Assembly: GCA_046263255.1 (NCBI GenBank)
Contig: JBHELD010000033.1
Coordinates: 1 to 64,000 of the forward strand
Source of the DNA: JALZEG01 sp046263255
Lineage (GTDB): Bacteria > Actinomycetota > CADDZG01 > WHSQ01
Length of the DNA stretch: 64,000 nt
Reading direction: 5' to 3'
The position numbers and the translations under genes were made by a program. Positions 59,269 through 64,000 of the stretch are shown here, one piece after another. Each line of letters opens with the position of its first letter. The stretch's first letter is position 1. The notes beneath the pieces were generated by a model. The model saw nothing but the letters and a program-made list of their open reading frames with translations, ran no database searches and was not told where the DNA came from.

Positions 59269-60594
59269 TCAGCCCCCGGCGGGCTGCGGGTCCGCCAGCA
59301 CCTCGCCGAGCCACAGCGTCAGCGTGACGCTGCCACCCGGCGTCAGGTATGCGACGGAGTCCGTCGTCCACCCCTGGCAGTCTGCCGTCGCGATGCCGCT
59401 GATCTGCTCGAAGTTCGTGCCGGACGCACACGACTCGCCGCCGCAGCTGTTGACCGGGGACTCGATGAGGGTGTTGAAGTCGCCCGAGTGGTCTGCCTCC
59501 GACCCGTCGGGATACTCGAGGTAGAGGTCGTAGTCGTGCCGGTCCGCGAACTCCAGCTTCACGTACAGGCCCGCCTGTGGGTTCGCGGAGTCGACCTGCA
59601 CGTTGTGGTAGTTGTCCGTCGTCAGATCGGGTAGGGGCACAGGCCCGATCGGCCCGGAGACCAGCCCGCGCCCGGCGTCGAACTCGACCACGACCGGGTT
59701 CTCCTCCGTGGCCGCGTCGGTGACCTTGATCAGCTCGGCCTCGGCGCCGTTCTCGCCGGGGACGTAGGGCGGGCACGTTTCCGCCGCGGGCGGCTTCTTC
59801 GGCTTCTTGGGCTTCTTGGGCTTCTTGGGCTTCTTGGGCTTCGGCTTCTCCGGCTCGTCCGGCTTGTCCGGCGTCTCACCTGCGCCGGCGGCGAGGTCGT
59901 AGTCGATGCCGCGCTTGGTGTTGTCGAGCGTAACGGCCGACGCCGTGTTGCCCGTCGCCGGCGTCGCCGGTGCCTGGTTCGTGTAGACGATCCGCGAGAC
60001 GCCGAACGGCGCGGTCAGCTTGCCCCCGTCCACGAGCAGAGGGCTGTACGAGCGCGGGAACGTCACGGTGATCACGAAGGTGCCGTCGGGTCCGGGCGAG
60101 ATCGCCAGGGGGCCGAGCACGGGATCCCCTACGTTGCACTTGTCGGTGAGGTTGCCCTCGGTCGGACCGTTGTACGCGCCTGCGGTCCCGTTGACCGAGG
60201 CGATCCACTGGAGGCACCCTCTCGTCTGGTCGGCCGCCACCGGACCGTCGCCCGCGTTCGACGAGAAGCGGTAGTAGGTGTCGTACGCGAGGCGCGAGGG
60301 GTCCCCGTTCAGCTGGATGTTCAGCGACACCTCCGTGACGGTGTGCGTGAACCAGACCTTCCGGAGGTCGGTCGCGTTCCCGATCGTCGCGGTGGTGTTG
60401 TCGCCCAGCCCCTGCGCGGGCGTCCCGTAGGCGTTGTCCTGATCGTTGATGCCGTTCGCGTCACCGACGGGGTCGTCGATCTGGACGACCTCCGGGACCT
60501 CGACGGGCGCGTTCTGTGCCGCGACCGGCGACGGCGCGAAGGCCGAGGCCACGAGCCCCGCCGCCAAGGCGATCGAACAAATCCTCTTCCTCAT
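59269..60594 (-). CDS. secreted Lys/Pro-linker protein, long form
   Basis: 441 residues. The signal peptide (ICSIALAAGLVASAFAPSP) precedes a roughly 220-residue beta-rich domain (DDPVGDANGINDQDNAYGTP, VWFTHTVTEVSLNIQLNGD, FVITVTFPRSYSPLLVDGG). A KPKKPKKPKK linker coded by a 9-bp tandem repeat (59791-59846) leads to the C-terminal domain shared with the 218-residue neighbour: CPPYVPGENGAEAELIKVTD, NVQVDSANPQAGLYV, HDYDLYLEYPDG, CGGES. No catalytic motif is seen. The ATG at 60594 has AGGAG upstream; longer frames cross the fadD terminator. Confidence 0.8.
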   Translation of the reverse strand: MRKRICSIALAAGLVASAFAPSPVAAQNAPVEVPEVVQIDDPVGDANGINDQDNAYGTPAQGLGDNTTATIGNATDLRKVWFTHTVTEVSLNIQLNGDPSRLAYDTYYRFSSNAGDGPVAADQTRGCLQWIASVNGTAGAYNGPTEGNLTDKCNVGDPVLGPLAISPGPDGTFVITVTFPRSYSPLLVDGGKLTAPFGVSRIVYTNQAPATPATGNTASAVTLDNTKRGIDYDLAAGAGETPDKPDEPEKPKPKKPKKPKKPKKPKKPPAAETCPPYVPGENGAEAELIKVTDAATEENPVVVEFDAGRGLVSGPIGPVPLPDLTTDNYHNVQVDSANPQAGLYVKLEFADRHDYDLYLEYPDGSEADHSGDFNTLIESPVNSCGGESCASGTNFEQISGIATADCQGWTTDSVAYLTPGGSVTLTLWLGEVLADPQPAGG

Positions 60595-60731
60595 CACCGT
60601 TCTCCTGCTCGGTAGCGATCCGGCCGCCAGGCCGCCTGGGGAACGCATTCGGCGGAGAACCACCTTCTCCTGCCCGTTCGGGCCAACGATACGAACCGGA
60701 AGGGGGCGGGAGGGGCGGGCGCCGAAACAAG

Positions 60732-60756
60732 GCAAGGGGCCCTGCGGGCCCCTTGC
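60732..60756. terminator. terminator of the acyl-CoA ligase gene
   Basis: GCAAGGGGCCC and GGGCCCCTTGC form an 11-bp stem with a TGC loop, 16 bp downstream of the acyl-CoA ligase stop on the reverse strand. Confidence 0.8.
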
Positions 60757-60771
60757 TCTCCGCCGTCCCGT

Positions 60772-62643
60772 CTACTTGCGGACCGGCGCCTTGGCTGCTC
60801 CGCCGACGGGCGACTCCTTCGAGTACATCTCCTCGATCACGTCCGCGTAGACCTCGCCGATCGTCTTGCGCTTGACCTTCATCGTCGGCGTGATCTCGTT
60901 CTCCTCCTGGAGGAAGTCCCGCTCGAGGATCCGGAACTTCTTGATCGCCTCGACCTTCGCCAGGCCCTTGTTCACCTCGTTCAGCGCGGCCTCGATCTCC
61001 TTGATCGTGCGCTCGTGGTTCGCGATCGCCGCGGTGTCGCCTTCGATCCCCTGCTCCTTCGCCCACGCCGGCGCCTTCTCCTCGTCGAGCGTGATCAACG
61101 CCGTCATGAACGGACGCCGGTCGCCGATCGCGACCACCTGCGAGATCAGGGGGTGGACCTTGATCTTGTTCTCGAGCTCCTGCGGCGCGATGTTCTTCCC
61201 GCCGGCCGTGATGATGAGGTCCTTCTTGCGGTCCGTGATCTTCAGGTAGTTGTGCTCGTTGAACTCGCCGACGTCGCCCGAGTGGAGCCATCCGTCCTCG
61301 TCGATCGTCTCGCGCGTCGCCTTCTCGTCCTTGAAGTAGCCGCTCATGACGTTGCCGCCGCGCACGAGGATCTCGCCGTCGGGTGCGATCTTGACCTCGA
61401 GGCCGGGCATCGGCTTGCCTACGGAGCCGATCAGGATCCCGTCGGGCGGGTTCCACGACGTCGGGCCGTTGTCCTCCGACTGCCCGTAGCCCTCGGTGAT
61501 CTTCAGGCCGATCGAATGGAAGAACCAGATCAGGTCGGGCGCCAGCGGCGCCGCGGCCGACAGCGCGAGGTCGCACTCCTCGAGCCCGAACGCCGCGCGA
61601 ATCTTGTGGAGCACCAGCTTGTCCAGCGCGGCGTGCCGGACCTTCATCCCGAGCGGGATCTTCGCGTCGGTCATCTTGCCGCCGCGCGCGACGGCCTCCT
61701 GCTCGCGCTTCGCTATCTCCTTGCCGAGCTCGATGGCATTGCGGGCGAGCTTCGCCTTGCGGTCGTTCGGGTCGGCCTGCGCCATCTTCGCCTGCACGCC
61801 CGCGTAGAACTTCTCCCACACGCGCGGCACGCCGAAGAAGTACGTCGGCTTGATCGTCTGGAGGTCTGCGAGCAGCGTGTCGAGAGACTCGGCGAAGCAG
61901 GTCGTCGTGCCGTAGTAGATCTGCAGCAGGTGCGTGAGCATGCGCTCCGCGATATGTGACAGCGGGAGGTACGAGACGGCCCGTCCCTTCGTCGCCTCGC
62001 CGAGCGGGATGATCGCCTCGGAGCTGCGCGCGGTCCACATGATGTTCGCGTGCGTGAGCATGACGGCCTTCGGCGGGCCGGTCGTTCCCGACGTGTAGAC
62101 GAACGTCGCAAGGTCCGGCGGCTTCACGATCCGCCGTGCCTGCTCGAAGTCCGCGTCGGGAATCCTGTCGCCGGCGGCAAGGAAGTCGTCCCACGACATC
62201 ACGAGCTCGGGATCCGCGTCCCCCTCGTACCCCTCGATCACGACCACCTTCTGCAGGTCGGGCAGCTCCCCGCGCATCTTCAGCACCTTCTGGAGCTGGT
62301 CGGGGTTCTCGACGACCGCCACCTTCGACTCGGAGTGGCCGATGATGTACGCGACCTGCTCCGGCGAGTTCGTCACGTAGATCGGCGCCGTCGCCGCCCC
62401 GATCGAGAGACATGCGACGTCCGCCACGTGCCACTCCGGGCGGTTGAGCGAGAGCAGCGACATCTTGTCGCCGTGCTTCACGCCCTGCGCCATCAGTCCC
62501 TTCGCGGCGCGCCTGACCCTGTCCCCGTACTCGCGCCACGTGATGTCGTGCCAGGCGCCGCCCTTCTTGTACCGGAGGGCGACTGCCTCGCCCTGGCCGG
62601 TGACACGCTCCTGGAACCTCTCGATGATCGTCTGTGCGGGCAT
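60772..62643 (-). CDS. long-chain acyl-CoA synthetase (FadD15-like)
   Basis: 623 residues. AMP-binding motif FVYTSGTTGPPKAVMLTH near residue 185, AAAPLAPDLIWFFHSIGLKI, EGYGQSEDNGPTSWNPPD, GWLHSGDVGEF and the catalytic Lys in PTMKVKRKTI at the C-terminus are typical. It activates fatty acids to acyl-CoA through acyl-AMP. The size and neighbourhood (metallophosphatase, SRPBCC) match the FadD15 group. The ATG at 62643 follows GGGGGG; the longer start at 62664 is weaker. It ends in a strong terminator. Confidence 0.93.
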   Translation of the reverse strand: MPAQTIIERFQERVTGQGEAVALRYKKGGAWHDITWREYGDRVRRAAKGLMAQGVKHGDKMSLLSLNRPEWHVADVACLSIGAATAPIYVTNSPEQVAYIIGHSESKVAVVENPDQLQKVLKMRGELPDLQKVVVIEGYEGDADPELVMSWDDFLAAGDRIPDADFEQARRIVKPPDLATFVYTSGTTGPPKAVMLTHANIMWTARSSEAIIPLGEATKGRAVSYLPLSHIAERMLTHLLQIYYGTTTCFAESLDTLLADLQTIKPTYFFGVPRVWEKFYAGVQAKMAQADPNDRKAKLARNAIELGKEIAKREQEAVARGGKMTDAKIPLGMKVRHAALDKLVLHKIRAAFGLEECDLALSAAAPLAPDLIWFFHSIGLKITEGYGQSEDNGPTSWNPPDGILIGSVGKPMPGLEVKIAPDGEILVRGGNVMSGYFKDEKATRETIDEDGWLHSGDVGEFNEHNYLKITDRKKDLIITAGGKNIAPQELENKIKVHPLISQVVAIGDRRPFMTALITLDEEKAPAWAKEQGIEGDTAAIANHERTIKEIEAALNEVNKGLAKVEAIKKFRILERDFLQEENEITPTMKVKRKTIGEVYADVIEEMYSKESPVGGAAKAPVRK

Positions 62644-62698
62644 GATCCCCCCTGTTCGATGCATGGGAATAGGGCTCAGCAGATCGAGTCCGACCAGT

Positions 62699-63964
62699 TT
62701 AGGGCCGTTCGCCCGGCGTGGCCACGACGGCCTCGATCCGGTCGCGGATCGGCGGATGGCTGTAGAACAACACGACGGCGGCCCGCGGGGGGTCGAGGTC
62801 GGCGAGGTTGTTGAGCGCGAGCCGCCGGAAAGACGACACGGCCGCGTCCGCGTCGCCCGTGAGCCCGACGGCGATCCTGTCCGCGTGCGACTCGAACCGG
62901 CGCGACACCCACGCCTGCAACGGCGTCGCGAGGACCGTCAACGCGGTCGCCAGGAGCAGTAGCAGCGGAAGCGCGCGGACGTCCCCGGGTCCCTCAGCGC
63001 CGGCCCACGCCCAGAGGCCGCCGCGCCTCCCGAGCCATCCCAGGAGCCCGAACGCCGCAAAGAGCCCCGCGGAGGAGATCACGAGGTTCTTCAAGACGTG
63101 GCGCTCCGCCTGGTGCCCCAGCTCGTGCGCCACGACGAACGCCGTCTGGTCGTCGGTGCCGGCCGCGAGCAAGGTGTCGTAGAGCACGAGCCGCTTCGTC
63201 CCGCCGAGGCCGGCGACGTACGCGTTCTCCGCCGTCGTCCGCCGGCTCGCGTCGGCCACGAGGACCTCGTCCACCGGCACGCCCGCCGCGTCCGCGAGCG
63301 CGCGCACCCGCTCGTCCAACGGCCCCCGCTCGAGCGGCGTGAACTCGTTGAACAGCGGCGCGACCACGACCGGCCACAAGAAGAACAGGACCGCCGTGAG
63401 GCCGGTGAACGCGCCCCACCCCCAGAGCCACCACGTCTCCGGCTGCCAGCGCACGACGCCGACGAACACCCCGGCCGCGACCGCCGAGGTCACGACGCCC
63501 ACGGCCGCGCCTTTCACCTGGTCGCCGAGCCACCCGCCAAGTCCCTGCGTCGACAGGTCCCACGCGTGCTCGACGACGAACCCGCGCACGTACGCGAGCG
63601 GCAGCGCCGCCAGCGTGAGGATCAGGGCGATCGCGGCGCCGGCGACCACCGCCCGCACCGGCCACGCTCCCACCCTCGTGTCGAGCGTCCCCACGAGACG
63701 CTCCCAGGGGCCCCGCGCGAGCACCACGAGCGTCACCGCGCTCAGGACGACGCCCACCAGGTAGGAGACGTAGCCCGGCCGCCGGTACGCGGCGTGCCGC
63801 GCGACCTGCTCGTCGGTGAACGACGCGCCGAGGTTTGGGTCGGTGGCGTCGCGCAGGGGAGGTCGCTCGCGCACCCCGGCCGGAGCGCGGGACACGAGAC
63901 CCACCAGCGCGGCACCTGCGAGTGACACCGCCGCGATCACGAGCACAGCACGACCCCAGGCCAT
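62699..63964 (-). CDS. M48-family membrane metalloprotease (Ste24-like)
   Basis: 421 residues with about seven transmembrane segments. The zinc motif is VVAHELGHQAERH, and the third ligand lies in SRRFESHADRIAVGL. The N-terminal GFVVEHAWDLSTQGLGGWLGDQVKG region and NAYVAGLGGTKRLVLYDTLL match CAAX prenyl protease 1-like enzymes of bacteria. It probably cleaves membrane or misfolded proteins in the cell membrane. It lies 55 bp upstream of the acyl-CoA ligase gene on the same strand. Confidence 0.92.
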   Translation of the reverse strand: MAWGRAVLVIAAVSLAGAALVGLVSRAPAGVRERPPLRDATDPNLGASFTDEQVARHAAYRRPGYVSYLVGVVLSAVTLVVLARGPWERLVGTLDTRVGAWPVRAVVAGAAIALILTLAALPLAYVRGFVVEHAWDLSTQGLGGWLGDQVKGAAVGVVTSAVAAGVFVGVVRWQPETWWLWGWGAFTGLTAVLFFLWPVVVAPLFNEFTPLERGPLDERVRALADAAGVPVDEVLVADASRRTTAENAYVAGLGGTKRLVLYDTLLAAGTDDQTAFVVAHELGHQAERHVLKNLVISSAGLFAAFGLLGWLGRRGGLWAWAGAEGPGDVRALPLLLLLATALTVLATPLQAWVSRRFESHADRIAVGLTGDADAAVSSFRRLALNNLADLDPPRAAVVLFYSHPPIRDRIEAVVATPGERP

Positions 63965-64000
63965 CGCCCGAGCCTAGGCGCTGCGCGGCGCCGTCCGGCT

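Overview
The window is high-GC, densely coded chromosomal DNA of an actinobacterial type. The evidence is a perfect actinobacterial LexA box (TCGAAC-N4-GTTCGA), a GAF-ANTAR regulator, RsbW-like kinases, an F420-type LLM oxidoreductase, frequent GTG starts, and a cluster that recurs in actinobacteria: FadD15-type acyl-CoA ligase, SRPBCC protein, metallophosphatase, a CxxC small protein and a ROK glucokinase. Genes for a cyclic 2,3-diphosphoglycerate synthetase homologue, an archaeal-type ornithine cyclodeaminase homologue and a PPi-type phosphofructokinase suggest a deep-branching lineage (Rubrobacteria/Thermoleophilia-like or uncultured) rather than Streptomyces or Mycobacterium. That placement is inference. 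I saw no rRNA, tRNA, intact insertion sequence, prophage or CRISPR array.

Layout. 0-0.4 kb: 5' end of a DUF6504-like gene running off the left edge, behind an SOS promoter and three 33-bp repeats. 0.4-7.4 kb: HD-GYP regulator, a five-gene operon (amidohydrolase, acetyltransferase, MIP18-type Fe-S factor, threonine synthase-like enzyme, DUF2071), a Ca2+/H+ antiporter and thiE. 7.5-9.4 kb: two tandem secreted paralogues, a PH-domain membrane protein and a 56-residue membrane protein. 9.4-16.8 kb: sugar-phosphate isomerase, nitroreductase, HAD phosphatase, cupin, FAD/Rieske oxidoreductase, SagB-type protein, and a class IV aminotransferase coupled to a sulfotransferase. 17-21.4 kb: cold-shock protein, GAF-ANTAR regulator, DUF1697, OsmC, secreted M36 protease. 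21.4-28.7 kb is the accessory-looking part: kelch lipoprotein, PH-like proteins, XRE regulator with divergent alcohol dehydrogenase, DUF899, thioesterase, and at least three gene remnants.

28.7-46.4 kb: two DUF72 proteins around a PurM-like paralogue, thiO-thiS-thiG, phosphofructokinase with threonine aldolase, two RsbW-like proteins, an RlpA-like wall protein, glycerol kinase, PlsC acyltransferase, an esterase/cyclodeaminase/X-Pro peptidase run, and cpgS with a divergent TetR regulator. 46.4-64 kb: aminotransferase, histidine phosphatase and 5'-nuclease; LLM oxidoreductase, membrane protein, DUF1232 and ROK glucokinase; an SH3-metallo-beta-lactamase protein; the metallophosphatase/SRPBCC cluster; isoaspartyl peptidase; panB; two Lys/Pro-linker secreted proteins; FadD15-type ligase; and an M48 protease.

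How genes work together. Thiamine synthesis is split between thiOSG and thiE. Glycerol kinase, PlsC and the acyl-CoA ligase serve glycerolipid metabolism. PPi-type PFK, ROK glucokinase and CpgS touch lower and upper glycolysis. Many same-strand neighbours overlap by exactly four bases (GTGA or ATGA), pointing to coupled translation. The least explained items are the DUF72/PurM-like/DUF72 block, the two secreted protein families, the aminotransferase-sulfotransferase pair, and two genes whose conserved N-termini have no standard start codon.
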